The notes beneath the pieces were generated by a model. It worked only from the letters and a program-made list of their open reading frames with translations, was not told the origin of the DNA and ran no database searches. This document shows positions 1 to 9,800 of a stretch of 64,000 nt of DNA, in pieces. The translations under genes and the position numbers were made by a program. This stretch comes from Ferruginibacter sp. (GTDB lineage: Bacteria; Bacteroidota; Bacteroidia; Chitinophagales; Chitinophagaceae). The DNA lies in NCBI GenBank assembly GCA_017983695.1, contig JAGOAX010000009.1, positions 62,001 through 126,000 on the forward strand. Reading direction: 5' to 3'. Within the stretch, counting starts at the first letter, position 1; each line of letters starts with the position of its first letter.

Positions 1-2
1 TT

Positions 3-629
3 AAATTTTATTTTACCGAGTATAAAACTAAATGGATGGAGGCAGAGGAATTAAAAAGAATATCGGCACAGGCAGAATTACAATTGGTAAAAAGCCAGAT
101 TAACCCTCATTTTTTATTTAATAATCTAAATGTACTGTCGGCATTAATTATGAAAAATAATGAAGAGGCCAATAAGTTTATTGAAGAGTTTTCTAAAGTT
201 TACCGCTATATTTTAAACAACCACGATAAAGAATTAGTAGATATAAAAACAGAACTGGAATTTATAAAACCCTATATTTTTTTATTACAAAAAAGATTTG
301 CCGTAGGGCTGGAGATAACGATTGAAGTACCCGAAGCCTACGAAAAATTTTATGTAATACCAGCTTCTTTACAAATGCTTATAGAAAATGCCATTAAGCA
401 TAATGTGATAAGTAAAACAAAACCACTGCATATTGATGTGCATATCAATGGTAATAATACCATTGTAGTATCTAACAATTTGCAGCTGCGCCAATCGGTA
501 GATAACTCTACCCAAATAGGATTAGCCAATATTATTAAACGTTACCAGTTGGTAAGTGGTAAAAACGTAATGGTAAAAAATGATTCTGCAGACTTTACTG
601 TAGCACTGCCACTGCTTACTTTAAATTAA
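3..629 (+). CDS. LytS-type sensor histidine kinase, 3' part
   Basis: C-terminal part of a sensor kinase of the LytS/YehU type (His_kinase plus HATPase_c), partner of the LytTR regulator that follows 8 bp later. The frame is open to the window edge and the residues before the first ATG (position 36) fit the family, so the gene starts outside the window. The phospho-acceptor box INPHFLFNNLN, the N box LIENAIKHN and a short G-box region around GLANIIKRY are visible. The sensory and membrane part is not seen, so the signal is unknown. Family assignment is firm. Confidence 0.9.
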   Translation, partial: KFYFTEYKTKWMEAEELKRISAQAELQLVKSQINPHFLFNNLNVLSALIMKNNEEANKFIEEFSKVYRYILNNHDKELVDIKTELEFIKPYIFLLQKRFAVGLEITIEVPEAYEKFYVIPASLQMLIENAIKHNVISKTKPLHIDVHINGNNTIVVSNNLQLRQSVDNSTQIGLANIIKRYQLVSGKNVMVKNDSADFTVALPLLTLN

Positions 630-637
630 AATGTGCC

Positions 638-1399
638 ATGACAATTTTAATTGTAGAAGACGAACAATTAGCCCAGGAAAGATTACAGCTTTTAGTAAAA
701 AATTACGATGCAGCTATAAATATTGTTGGTTGCCTGGAAAGTGTGGAAGAAACTGTACAGTGGCTTAATACCAAACCCCACCCCGATTTAATATTACTGG
801 ATATACACTTATCTGACGGGCAAAGTTTTGAAATTTTTAAGCGTACCACCACACAAAAACCTGTCATTTTTACTACGGCCTACGAAAACTACGCTATTGA
901 TGCTTTTAAATTATTTAGTGTAGATTATATTTTAAAACCCATTACAGCCGAAGGACTTGCTGCCGCATTAAACAAATACAAAAACCTAACAGCAGCTTTT
1001 GCACCTAAAGATTATCAGTTGCTGATGGAGCAGGTAAAAGATAATTTTTCTATTAATTATAAAAGCCGCTTTTTAGCTAAAGTGGGCCAGCGTTTATTTT
1101 TTATAGCCGCAGCAGAAGTGGCTTACTTTGCTGCCGACAATAAAATTGTTTTTTTAATTGATAAAGAAGGCAACCGTTTTGTAATAAACACTACTATAGA
1201 AAAATTAGAAGCCGAATTAAATCCCAAAGATTTTTTCAGGCTCAACCGGAAAATAATTATTAATGCAGGCGCTATTGATCAGATAAAACCTTATCACAGT
1301 AACCGGCTTAAACTACTGGTAAAAGGAATTCCTGTTTCCGAAGAAATTATTATCAGCCGGGAAAGAGTCGCTGATTTTAAACAATGGGCCGATACCTGA
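638..1399 (+). CDS. LytTR-family response regulator
   Basis: Two-component response regulator of the LytR/AlgR class, 253 aa. The receiver domain (about 1-120) has the acidic pair E7/D8, phospho-acceptor D55 in LLDIHL and the conserved Lys in ILKPI near residue 97. A LytTR DNA-binding domain occupies about 148-245. The ATG lies 8 bp after the kinase stop, so the two are co-transcribed. Targets cannot be read from the sequence. Domain order and length are normal for the family. Confidence 0.92.
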   Translation: MTILIVEDEQLAQERLQLLVKNYDAAINIVGCLESVEETVQWLNTKPHPDLILLDIHLSDGQSFEIFKRTTTQKPVIFTTAYENYAIDAFKLFSVDYILKPITAEGLAAALNKYKNLTAAFAPKDYQLLMEQVKDNFSINYKSRFLAKVGQRLFFIAAAEVAYFAADNKIVFLIDKEGNRFVINTTIEKLEAELNPKDFFRLNRKIIINAGAIDQIKPYHSNRLKLLVKGIPVSEEIIISRERVADFKQWADT

Positions 1400-1453
1400 T
1401 CCGTAATCTTACAATTTGAAAAATAATACAGAACTTAGGGCAAATTAATTCTA

Positions 1454-2089
1454 ATGCTCCACGTTACCCATTTATCTAAAGATAAAAAACTTAAAAAAAT
1501 AATTGAGCTGCAGGAACCTTATGTGCTGGTGAAGAGAAAAAATGTATACCTGCATTTATGTACTTCTATAATGAGCCAGCAATTAAGTACTAAAGTTGCA
1601 GATGTTTTTCATAACCGTTTTTTAGCCCTGTATAAAACGAAGTCGCCAACAGCCGAACAGATTGCCGCAACACCTTTTGAAACATTAAGAGGCATCGGGC
1701 TGAGTAATGCTAAGGCCAACTATGTATTAAACGTGTGTAATTTTTTTATTGCAGAAAAAATTACAGATACCCGGTTGTATAAAATGAGTAACGAAGAACT
1801 GATCAAATATCTTAGCCAGATAAAAGGAGTTGGACAGTGGACGGTGGAAATGATACTGATGTTTACTTTAGGCAGAGAAGATGTTTTTCCATTAGATGAT
1901 CTGGGTATACAACAAGCCATTTGTAAATTATACAAGATAGATGCGGAAGACAAAAAGCTGATGAAAGAAAAAATGCTGGCTGCAGCAAAAAAATGGAGCC
2001 CTTACCGAACCTATGCCTGCCGCTATTTATGGGGCTGGAAAGACAATACAGCCCCTCCGCCCCTGAAGGGGAACCTGAGCGTAAAATAA
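1454..2089 (+). CDS. DNA-3-methyladenine glycosylase, HhH-GPD type
   Basis: Base-excision repair glycosylase removing alkylated purines, 211 aa. The HhH-GPD core is clear: GIGLSNAKANY near 80-90, the hairpin IKGVGQWT at 123-130, and the catalytic Asp region FPLDDLG (D148/D149). It lacks the N-terminal domain of long E. coli AlkA and resembles the short MAG/AlkA-II form. The last 11 residues (after WGWKDNT) are encoded by a palindromic repeat at 2051-2078 and look like an added tail, not part of the fold. It stands alone and converges on the next gene. Confidence 0.85.
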   Translation: MLHVTHLSKDKKLKKIIELQEPYVLVKRKNVYLHLCTSIMSQQLSTKVADVFHNRFLALYKTKSPTAEQIAATPFETLRGIGLSNAKANYVLNVCNFFIAEKITDTRLYKMSNEELIKYLSQIKGVGQWTVEMILMFTLGREDVFPLDDLGIQQAICKLYKIDAEDKKLMKEKMLAAAKKWSPYRTYACRYLWGWKDNTAPPPLKGNLSVK

Positions 2090-2187
2090 TTTGATTTTAC
2101 TTTAGTAATTCAAACAGTAACAATTTTACAATTGGAGCAACAAAAAAATAATGTAACAATCTAAGTTCCCCTTTAGGGGACAGGGGC
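2051..2187. repeat. Inverted pair of GC-rich palindromic elements at convergent 3' ends
   Basis: The element at 2051-2078 (core CCCCTGAAGGGGAAC) recurs inverted at 2162-2187 (core GTTCCCCTTTAGGGG). Each copy is itself palindromic. The left copy codes the tail of the glycosylase, and the right copy contains the stop and last codons of the fRMsr gene. Together they may also act as a bidirectional transcription end. Confidence 0.7.
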
Positions 2188-2658
2188 AATTATTATCGCA
2201 TTTATTATTTCTTCTAAATACTTTTTATCCGTTTCATCAAACTGGTCCAGCAGTTCGCTATCCACATCCAGTACACCAATCACTTCATTATTACGGATGA
2301 TGGGTACAACAATTTCTGATCTTGATAAACTGCTGCAGGCAATATGACCGGGAAATTTTTCTACATCGGGCACAATTAAAGTAGCAGCCTGTTGCCAGCT
2401 GCTGCCGCAAACACCACGGCCTTTTCTTATTCTTGTACATGCCACAGGTCCTTGGAACGGCCCCAGTACCAGCTCATCTTTTTTCACCAAATAAAAGCCC
2501 ACCCAAAACCATTTGAACTGTTCTTTTAATGCAGCACAAACATTGGCAAGGTTAGCTATTAAGTCGGGCTCTCCGTCTATCAATGCTTTTATTTGTGGTA
2601 ATAAAGATTGGTATACTTCTTCTTTATTGCCCTGTATAATGGTTAAGTCTTCTGCCAT
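2173..2658 (-). CDS. msrC: Free methionine-(R)-sulfoxide reductase, GAF domain
   Basis: Cytosolic enzyme reducing free Met-R-sulfoxide, 161 aa, a single GAF domain. The three family cysteines are present: C74 (VACTRI), C84 (GRGVCG) and C108 (GHIACSS), with the SEIVVPI strand after the last. Last gene of a six-gene operon, with its ATG 4 bp after the adenosine deaminase stop. The final residues (APVP) come from the flanking palindromic element. The E. coli counterpart is YebR/MsrC. Confidence 0.88.
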   Translation of the reverse strand: MAEDLTIIQGNKEEVYQSLLPQIKALIDGEPDLIANLANVCAALKEQFKWFWVGFYLVKKDELVLGPFQGPVACTRIRKGRGVCGSSWQQAATLIVPDVEKFPGHIACSSLSRSEIVVPIIRNNEVIGVLDVDSELLDQFDETDKKYLEEIINAIIIAPVP

Positions 2659-2662
2659 AAAA

Positions 2663-3652
2663 TTATTTGTTGTATGCCGCTTTTAATTTGTTCAGCAGCA
2701 TGGTTTTTATGTTGTTGTTAATGAACGCTACATTAATTGCATTTACATTGGTCTTGTAAAAATCGTCAGCTGTCCACCCAAAAGTATCGTGTAGTTTTTT
2801 ATACTCCCTGTTTAAATCAATATTACAAATGGTTCTGCAATCGGTATTTACATTTATTGAAACACCGGCTTTGTATAGTTTGTCTATCGGGTGATCTTTA
2901 TAAGCGTTGCAGATGTTGATCTGCACATTGCAGGTTGGGCAAAGTTCTAAATGAATTTTATGTTTTTGTAAATGCTGTACCAGCCCGGCATCTTCATAAC
3001 TTCTTACACCATGACCAATACGGGAAGGGCCAAAATGCGTTATTGTTTCCCATACGCTTGCTGCGCCACTTGCTTCACCGGCATGTGCTGTACAGGGAAT
3101 ATTTTTTTCTTTAGCATACTGGTAAGCTTTTATATGTGCATCAATCGGATAACCAGCTTCATCTCCGGCAATATCAAAACCTGCTACGCATGTATTTTTA
3201 AATTGCTCTACCAGTTGTATAGTTTGCATGCTTTGTGCCTCGGTATAATGACGGAGGGTGCATAAAATTAATCTTGCTTCAATACCGGTTTCTTTTATGG
3301 CTTTTGCAGTGGCAGCTGCTGTTGCTTCAACCACTTCGTAAGGCGTTAATCCTTTTTCAATATGCAGCAATGGGGCAAAACGTATTTCGGCGTACAGTAT
3401 ATTATCGGCCTGCAGCTGTTTAAAAAGATCCTGCACCACCAGTTGTAATTGTTCTTTGGTTTGCATTAACCGGTACCCTGTTACAGCCCTTGTTAAAAAA
3501 TCAGCAAGATTGGTGCATTTTTCAGGAGCAATATAGTTTTGTGCATAGTCTTCTTTTGTTACAGAAGGGTCAATGGTTGACACCACATCATAACTTAGTG
3601 AACAATCTAAGTGCAGGTGCAATTCAACTTTTGGTAAGAGTGAAAAATCCAT
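2663..3652 (-). CDS. add: Adenosine deaminase family protein
   Basis: Zinc-dependent purine deaminase, 329 aa. Zinc ligands H12 and H14 (VELHLHLD) are seen, as are HAGE near residue 190, RIGHGV, and the metal/catalytic Asp in NTDCRT near 270. The second Asp of the usual NTDD, which contacts the purine, is Cys here; a related subgroup has NTDN. Because it shares an operon with mqnC, it could deaminate aminodeoxyfutalosine in menaquinone synthesis rather than, or as well as, adenosine. That substrate is an inference; the family call is firm. Confidence 0.85.
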   Translation of the reverse strand: MDFSLLPKVELHLHLDCSLSYDVVSTIDPSVTKEDYAQNYIAPEKCTNLADFLTRAVTGYRLMQTKEQLQLVVQDLFKQLQADNILYAEIRFAPLLHIEKGLTPYEVVEATAAATAKAIKETGIEARLILCTLRHYTEAQSMQTIQLVEQFKNTCVAGFDIAGDEAGYPIDAHIKAYQYAKEKNIPCTAHAGEASGAASVWETITHFGPSRIGHGVRSYEDAGLVQHLQKHKIHLELCPTCNVQINICNAYKDHPIDKLYKAGVSINVNTDCRTICNIDLNREYKKLHDTFGWTADDFYKTNVNAINVAFINNNIKTMLLNKLKAAYNK

Positions 3653-3665
3653 GAATAATTTTTTA

Positions 3666-4352
3666 TTACAACAAGTAAGGTAAAATATCTTTTATGTTTT
3701 CTATCTGCTTAAAATTGGGATCATCAATTTGTACGGCTGATTTTTCATGTTCCCATGTAATATGATACGGAATATGTACACCATGCCCGCCAATGGCCAG
3801 CACCGGCAACACATCAGACTTTAACGAATTGCCGAGCATTAAAAATTCGCCGGGTTCAACATCCAAATGTTTAATGAGTTTGGTAAAATCTGCTTCCTGT
3901 TTGTCTGACATAATTTCAATATGATGAAAATAATGTTCGATGCCCGATTTTTTTAATTTACGTTCCTGGTCAAGTAAATCACCTTTAGTTGCCACCACTA
4001 ATTTGTATTTACCTTTCAGTTCCTGCAAAACTGTCTCCACACCATCCAGTAATTCAATCGGTTTTTCCAGCATTTCTTTTCCCAGGTCAATAATGTGGTT
4101 CAGTATAGCGTTATCCAGTTTGTTATTGGTAATACGTAAAGCAGTTTCAATCATACACAACATAAAACCCTTTATGCCGTAACCATACAACGCCAAATTA
4201 TCCATTTCTGTTTTAAACAATTCCTGTAAGATGGTATGGTGCGGTAAATAATCTTCCAGCAGGCTGCAGAATTTATTTTCTGTATCCCGGAAATAGGGCT
4301 CATTTACCCACAAGGTGTCATCTGCATCAAAAGCAATTACTTTAATGGGCAT
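3666..4352 (-). CDS. HAD-superfamily hydrolase
   Basis: Probable small-molecule phosphatase of the haloacid dehalogenase superfamily, 228 aa. Motif I is FDADDTLW (nucleophile D9, D11), a motif II Thr lies in VVATKGD, and the acidic motif IV region is MLGNSLKSDV. The helical cap between about 20 and 90 suggests a C1-type cap. Substrate unknown. Fourth gene of the minus-strand operon; the gap to the next gene downstream is 13 bp. Confidence 0.83.
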   Translation of the reverse strand: MPIKVIAFDADDTLWVNEPYFRDTENKFCSLLEDYLPHHTILQELFKTEMDNLALYGYGIKGFMLCMIETALRITNNKLDNAILNHIIDLGKEMLEKPIELLDGVETVLQELKGKYKLVVATKGDLLDQERKLKKSGIEHYFHHIEIMSDKQEADFTKLIKHLDVEPGEFLMLGNSLKSDVLPVLAIGGHGVHIPYHITWEHEKSAVQIDDPNFKQIENIKDILPYLL

Positions 4353-4391
4353 TGTTTTATTTTAAAGAAATTAAAATTATTAATTAGCAGC

Positions 4392-5111
4392 TTAAAAACG
4401 AAGCTTTTCAGACCATTGTAAAGGAGGATGAAGTTCTTGGTTGCTAAACTCAATGTGTATCACTCTTCTTTTATTATTATTTATGGTTCTGTTTGATGAA
4501 TGAAGCAATAAAGGTTTCATAAACATAACACCCCCTTTTTTTACTCTGCAAATTGATTCTGTTTCCTTTTTCCAATCAATTGTTTCCGGTCTGTAAATCC
4601 CTTTTAAGTGCGATGCTGGAATAACTTTTAATGCGCCGTTATTTTCGTCTGTATCATCTAAATGAATTCTTATCGTAAAATTATTTTCCAGCACATCTAA
4701 TGTTGGCTGAACGGCAAATTGATTTTGTTTTACAGTCCAGGGACCAAATCCTTCAATTGCAGCTTTTTTATCAACCGATATTGTTAAGTCCTGGTGATAA
4801 GACACAAACCAGTTTGACTGTTCGGGTTTGTCAAAATAAATTGATTTTACAACAAAATAGTCTTTACCAAAATAATTTATTATCAATTGCTTCAATACTT
4901 TATTAAAAACCCGTTCACTTGCACCCGGAATTTCGTTTAAAAACTGACGAATAGCAAACAGGTCGTTTGTTTTACGGAATGTCGGATTTGTTGTATCAAC
5001 ATTTGAAATGATTTTTATTAATTCATCAATTTCCTCATCTGTAAATACGTTTTCTATAATAGAAAAACCTTCACTTAATAAATGATCTTTAGAATTGATT
5101 GGTACACTCAT
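4392..5111 (-). CDS. Phytanoyl-CoA dioxygenase (PhyH) family protein
   Basis: Fe(II)/2-oxoglutarate-dependent dioxygenase-like protein, 239 aa. The iron triad is visible as H106-x-D108 (YHQDLT) and distal H204 (LLLHSSNRT), followed by R208, the likely 2-oxoglutarate anchor. The substrate cannot be told from sequence; PhyH relatives hydroxylate very different molecules. It sits in the mqnC operon, 14 bp after the DUF3817 gene. Confidence 0.8.
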   Translation of the reverse strand: MSVPINSKDHLLSEGFSIIENVFTDEEIDELIKIISNVDTTNPTFRKTNDLFAIRQFLNEIPGASERVFNKVLKQLIINYFGKDYFVVKSIYFDKPEQSNWFVSYHQDLTISVDKKAAIEGFGPWTVKQNQFAVQPTLDVLENNFTIRIHLDDTDENNGALKVIPASHLKGIYRPETIDWKKETESICRVKKGGVMFMKPLLLHSSNRTINNNKRRVIHIEFSNQELHPPLQWSEKLRF

Positions 5112-5125
5112 TGAACTGAAAATAT

Positions 5126-5437
5126 TTACAAAGCTTCCTCTTCTTTCTTCAGCTCCCTGTCAAACACAAAAGTTCCAAAAGGAAGTATAGAGGCAATGCC
5201 TGCTTTTACCAGCCAGCTGAATGGTTTTTTAAAGCTGCCAAAAACTTCAAAAGCAAAATAAATAAAGCTTACAAATAAAACACCATGCACCCAGCCAAAC
5301 ATTTTTACTGCCTGTGGAAAATCAAAAAAATATTTCAGCGGCATGGCTACGAGTACCAATATTAAAAAAGAAATACCCTCTGCAATACCAACCATCCTGA
5401 AACGGTGCAGTAGTTTTTTTAAGTTCGGATTTGTCAT
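5126..5437 (-). CDS. DUF3817 small membrane protein
   Basis: A 103-aa integral membrane protein of the DUF3817 family with about three hydrophobic segments (roughly 15-35, 45-65 and 72-92). The motif AEGISF in the first segment and WVHG in the second are typical. Function unknown. It lies between mqnC and the dioxygenase gene in the same operon (18 bp after mqnC). Confidence 0.8.
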   Translation of the reverse strand: MTNPNLKKLLHRFRMVGIAEGISFLILVLVAMPLKYFFDFPQAVKMFGWVHGVLFVSFIYFAFEVFGSFKKPFSWLVKAGIASILPFGTFVFDRELKKEEEAL

Positions 5438-5455
5438 TGTAAATTTTGTTGCTGT

Positions 5456-6580
5456 CTAATAATTAATTACCTGCTCTACAATTGCTGCCGGAATTTCCCG
5501 CCATTCATATTGTTGGTTACGCAGCTGTGGCTCAAAGCCTGCTTCTTTTATTGACTGTTGTATTGTGGTGCTGGTAAAACGATGCGGTGCACCTGCGGCA
5601 CTCACCACATTTTCTTCAATCATAATACTGCCAAAATCGTTGGCACCGGCATTTAAACAAATTTGCGCCACCTGTTTACCAACAGTAAGCCAGCTGGCCT
5701 GTATGTTTTTTACATTCGGCAGCATTATCCTGCTCATGGCAATCATGCGGATGTATTCTTCGGCAGTAGTTAGGTTATGTACGCCACGTATTTTAGCTAA
5801 AAGTGTATCCACATCCTGGAAGGTCCATGGAATAAAAGCTAAAAATCCCTTTGCGTTTTCAGGCTTTCTGCTTTGCACTTCCCTTATTTTTACCAGGTGT
5901 TCAAAACGCTCCTGCAATGTTTCCACATGGCCAAACATCATGGTGGCACTAGTGGTAATATTTAACTTGTGTGCTTCATGCATAATATCCAGCCATTCCT
6001 GTGCACCACATTTCCCTTTGCTGATGAGGCGGCGTACCCTGTCCGTTAAAATTTCTGCACCTGCACCGGGCAGGCTGTCCATACCGGCCGCTTTTAATGC
6101 CATTAATACTTCACGGTGAGTACTTTTTTCAAGCTTGGTGATATGTGCAATTTCCGGTGGGCCAAGTGTATGTAATTTAATGTTGGGGTAAAGACTTTTT
6201 AATTCGCTGAACAAATTGACATAAAAACTCAATCCTAACTCAGGATGATGCCCGCCCTGCAGCAATAATTGATCGCCACCGTATTTAATGGTTTCCTCAA
6301 TTTTTGTTTTATAAGTTTCAATATCGGTAATGTATGCTTCGGCATGGCCGGGTATGCGGTAAAAGTTACAGAATTTACAATTGGCAATACACACATTGGT
6401 GGTATTTACATTGCGGTCAATCTGCCAGGTTACTTTGCCATGCGGCACCTGCTTTTTGCGTAATTCATCAGCCACATACATCAGTTCTGTCAGTGCAGCA
6501 TTTTCAAATAAATACATGCCTTCTTCAACCGAAAGAAATTGAAAGTCGAGGGCTTTTTGATATAGATCATTTAATTGCAT
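5456..6580 (-). CDS. mqnC: Cyclic dehypoxanthinyl futalosine synthase (radical SAM)
   Basis: MqnC cyclises dehypoxanthine futalosine in the futalosine route to menaquinone. The 374-aa protein has the radical SAM cluster motif C64-x3-C68-x2-C71 (CIANCKFC) and the family stretch LLQGGHHPELGLSFY. I chose the ATG at 6580, which gives MQLNDLY, over an upstream TTG at 6652 because the longer N-terminus is unlike the family and would cover the promoter. First gene of the operon. The gene points to menaquinone as the quinone used by the act operon. A copy of its promoter and first codons is found at 17707-17780. Confidence 0.9.
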   Translation of the reverse strand: MQLNDLYQKALDFQFLSVEEGMYLFENAALTELMYVADELRKKQVPHGKVTWQIDRNVNTTNVCIANCKFCNFYRIPGHAEAYITDIETYKTKIEETIKYGGDQLLLQGGHHPELGLSFYVNLFSELKSLYPNIKLHTLGPPEIAHITKLEKSTHREVLMALKAAGMDSLPGAGAEILTDRVRRLISKGKCGAQEWLDIMHEAHKLNITTSATMMFGHVETLQERFEHLVKIREVQSRKPENAKGFLAFIPWTFQDVDTLLAKIRGVHNLTTAEEYIRMIAMSRIMLPNVKNIQASWLTVGKQVAQICLNAGANDFGSIMIEENVVSAAGAPHRFTSTTIQQSIKEAGFEPQLRNQQYEWREIPAAIVEQVINY

Positions 6581-6620
6581 AAAAACCTTTTGTGTAATAA
6601 ACAACAAAAGTACATTCATT
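6549..6620. repeat. Dispersed repeat, copy A: mqnC start region
   Basis: About 72 bp containing the mqnC -7 element, leader and first codons. It is nearly identical to 17707-17780, with only a few differences over the central 62 bp. The remaining sequence up to 6883 shows no other gene. Confidence 0.85.
6605..6612 (-). promoter_or_regulatory. Bacteroidota -7 promoter element of the mqnC operon
   Basis: On the minus strand the bases read TACTTTTG, an exact TAnnTTTG, ending 25 nt before the mqnC ATG. No convincing -33 TTG is seen at the usual distance, so this is a moderate call. Confidence 0.5.
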
Positions 6621-6883
6621 TTCCTGCATTGCCTTTTTCTGGAAGTAAACAAATGGTAAAAATGAATTGAATCGCCAGGTAAGCTATCCTTGCAAAGCGT
6701 CGCCTATATTAGATAAAAATTATAATTGCACCAGCTACTGCCCGAAATAAAAATATAACAAAACTGCCCACAAAATTGTTTATCATTTTTAATTAAGAAC
6801 AGCACTCATAAGCTGACTTTTTGATTTTGCTAAACGACTATTGAAGGAGACCTAATCGTTATGTATAGAACAGACAGTAAAGC

Positions 6884-9800
6884 CTATTTATCCTTTTTAG
6901 ATGAAACACCAATTTTGAACACTCTCATGGAATCATTGTTGATTGCAGCAAGCAACATTTTTTCACCGTTTGCTAAACGAATAAGCGACATATCTTTTAC
7001 ATCTCCATTTAAAATAAAACCACTTATTGCCGGGGGGACTGATACGAAGGATTTATTACTGTTGCCCCGGAGAAAACAACCATAAGAGGCATCATATTTC
7101 CCCGTCATTACTTCGGCCTGGTATTCGTTACCAGCCAGTAACAGATCTTTAAATCCATCATTATCTATATCATCGCAGATGATGGTATTTACAGGTGAAA
7201 ATTGTGCTTCTACCGGTAACACATGTTTAATAAATTTACCATTACCCATGTTTTCAAAATAACAAGTCCGGGTTTCATCACAATGTAACTGCATTATTTT
7301 TTCGGGTGCTTTTCCTTTAAAAATATCCTGGTAAGTTGCATGTGCGTAATCCTCATTTAAAAGAAATTGTTTTTTAATTGCGGGTACCTGGTCGGCAAAG
7401 CGGCTTCTGCTAATAGATGGGAATGAATGTTTACTACCATCTTCGCTCTTTATATAATAAAAGAAAAATGGATCAATACTGCCATTACCATCCCAATCAG
7501 AAGCAAATAACTGCATAGGCTCTGCCGGGCTTGCCCGGTATTCGCAATTTAAACCAAGGTTACCGGCCACAAGATCCATATCTCCATCGTTATCAATATC
7601 AGTTGCAATTAAACTGCGCCACATACCATTCATTTGGGTAAGCCCGGTGGCAGCGGTTACATCAATTAATTTGCCACGGTTGTTCTTAAAAAATTGCAAC
7701 TGCATCCATTCGCCTGCAATGATGAGATCGGTTTGATGATCGTTATCAAAATCTGTCCATACAGCAGCTGTTACCATTCCGGGTGTTTGCAAAGCAAGAC
7801 AAACTTTTGCAGTTACATCAGTAAAAATGCCATGATTGTTTTGTAGTAAAAAACTTTTAGGTGATAAAGGATATTTTTTTGACACCCTGCCACCAATAAA
7901 TAAATCGAGGTCACCATCGCCATCATAATCGCCTGCACTTACACAACCGGCGATAGTTCTTACAGCATCAGGAATCGCATCGGGCTGCAAACTAAAATTG
8001 CCTTTACCATCATTAGTATACAAACGGGATTTATAATAAATTGAATTTTCTTCAAATTGTATATCGCCGCCGGTTATCAACAGGTCGCTATCACCATCTT
8101 TATCGGCATCAAATAAAATACAATCCTGGTCTTCCTCAAACTTTATACTATCGGTAATGTTTTTTGAAGTAAATGTTTGCCCGGCTTTTTGTGTAAACAA
8201 TTGCCCGGAAAAATTAAATGCACCGCCAATAAAAAAATCGGTGGCGCCATCATTATTAATATCACTGGTAGTTATAAAAGGCCCCAATTGCGAATACTTT
8301 TGCGGCAATAATCGTTGAACGGTATAATCGTTAAAGGGATTGTCCTGGTGTTTGTACAACAAGCCAAAGGTACCTGTAATATCAGAAAAAAGAAATGAGG
8401 GTGGTGCAGCTGTAGTAACAGTATTAAATGCGGCGTTTTTCCACAATAATGTTAGCGTAGTATCGGCCACAATATTTTTTAATATTTGTTTTTTTTCATC
8501 AGGCCAAACAATCACCAACGAATCTACATGGTCATTTTTTTCTAATCCAAAAATAAGTTGTCGGTCAACAGATGAAAAATATCCCCGTACAGGATTTTCT
8601 TCCTGCAGCTGAACCTTACCATTATTGTATAAAAATACTTTTGTGCCAAAACCCTGACGATTAAGGCTATCTCCTTTTAACTGAAGGCTTAAAAAATGTG
8701 TATTGGAAGGTTTATTTTTTTGATTGGTATTGTTTAGGAAAACAAATGCCGCTTTATTAATATTATTCACCACAAGATCAAGATCGCCATCATTATCAAG
8801 ATCGGCATAAGCTGCACCATTTGACATAGAGGGTTCATTAACACCTCCATTTTCTGACTGATCTGAAAATGTGAGATCTTTATTATTGATGTATAAATAA
8901 TTGGGCAGGTTAACATTTTTTAACGACGTCAGTTTTTTTCTAATCGCTTTTTGCTGCTCTTCCCTGGTTTTGTCGCTATTAAAGATATTACTGCTGAATT
9001 CTAAAAAATCGGCATTGATAAAATCTCTTCCTATACCATTGGTGATATGCATATCTTTCCATCCATCATTATTAAAATCTGCTAATAATACACTCCAGCT
9101 CCAATCAGTTGCCTGAATGCCGCTTAACCTTCCTATCTCACTAAAAAAAGGAATACCGGTATCACCTTTTACCCTGTTACCATTATTTAATTGCAGCATG
9201 TTACGCATAAATTCTGGCTCATATCCCATGTTGCGTTCCGATTCATAGCGTTCGTAATTCATCAAAGAAAAAGATGTCTTTTTACGTTCGTTTGATTCCG
9301 GCAGCATATCCAGGGTAATAATATCAGTAAGGGTATCATTATTAATATCTGCTGCATCTGCTCCCATGCTGGAATAAGACTGGTGCTGAATGGCTTTGGA
9401 TATACAATTGGTAAATGTACCATCATGATTATTTTGCCATAGTTCATCGTTGGATACAAAATCATTGGCTACGTAAATATCGGGCCAGCCATCACTATTA
9501 AAATCACTAACGGATACGCCAAGCCCATAGCCATCTTCTTTTATACCTGCCTGTATTGATACATCCGAAAAAACAGGATGACCTGTATGTGTACTATCAC
9601 CATCATTACGATACAATTTATCATTAGCAGGGGAATGACCACTTTTATCACGGGGGAAAATTGTATTTGAATTGTTTGCAGTTAATAAATAGTTAGCGAG
9701 GTACATATCCAGGTCACCATCCTTATCATAATCAAAAAACACAGCCTGTGTTGAAAATCCTGTGTCGGCGAGGCCATACGCTTCGGCTTCTTCTTTAAAA

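Noticed and set aside
6580..6652. Longer MqnC N-terminus from a TTG at 6652
   Set aside because: The added residues do not fit the family and would overlap the promoter; ATG 6580 gives the standard start.
6861..7085. Plus-strand ORF overlapping the end of the FG-GAP gene
   Set aside because: It is almost wholly antisense to a well-supported coding region and has no recognisable features.
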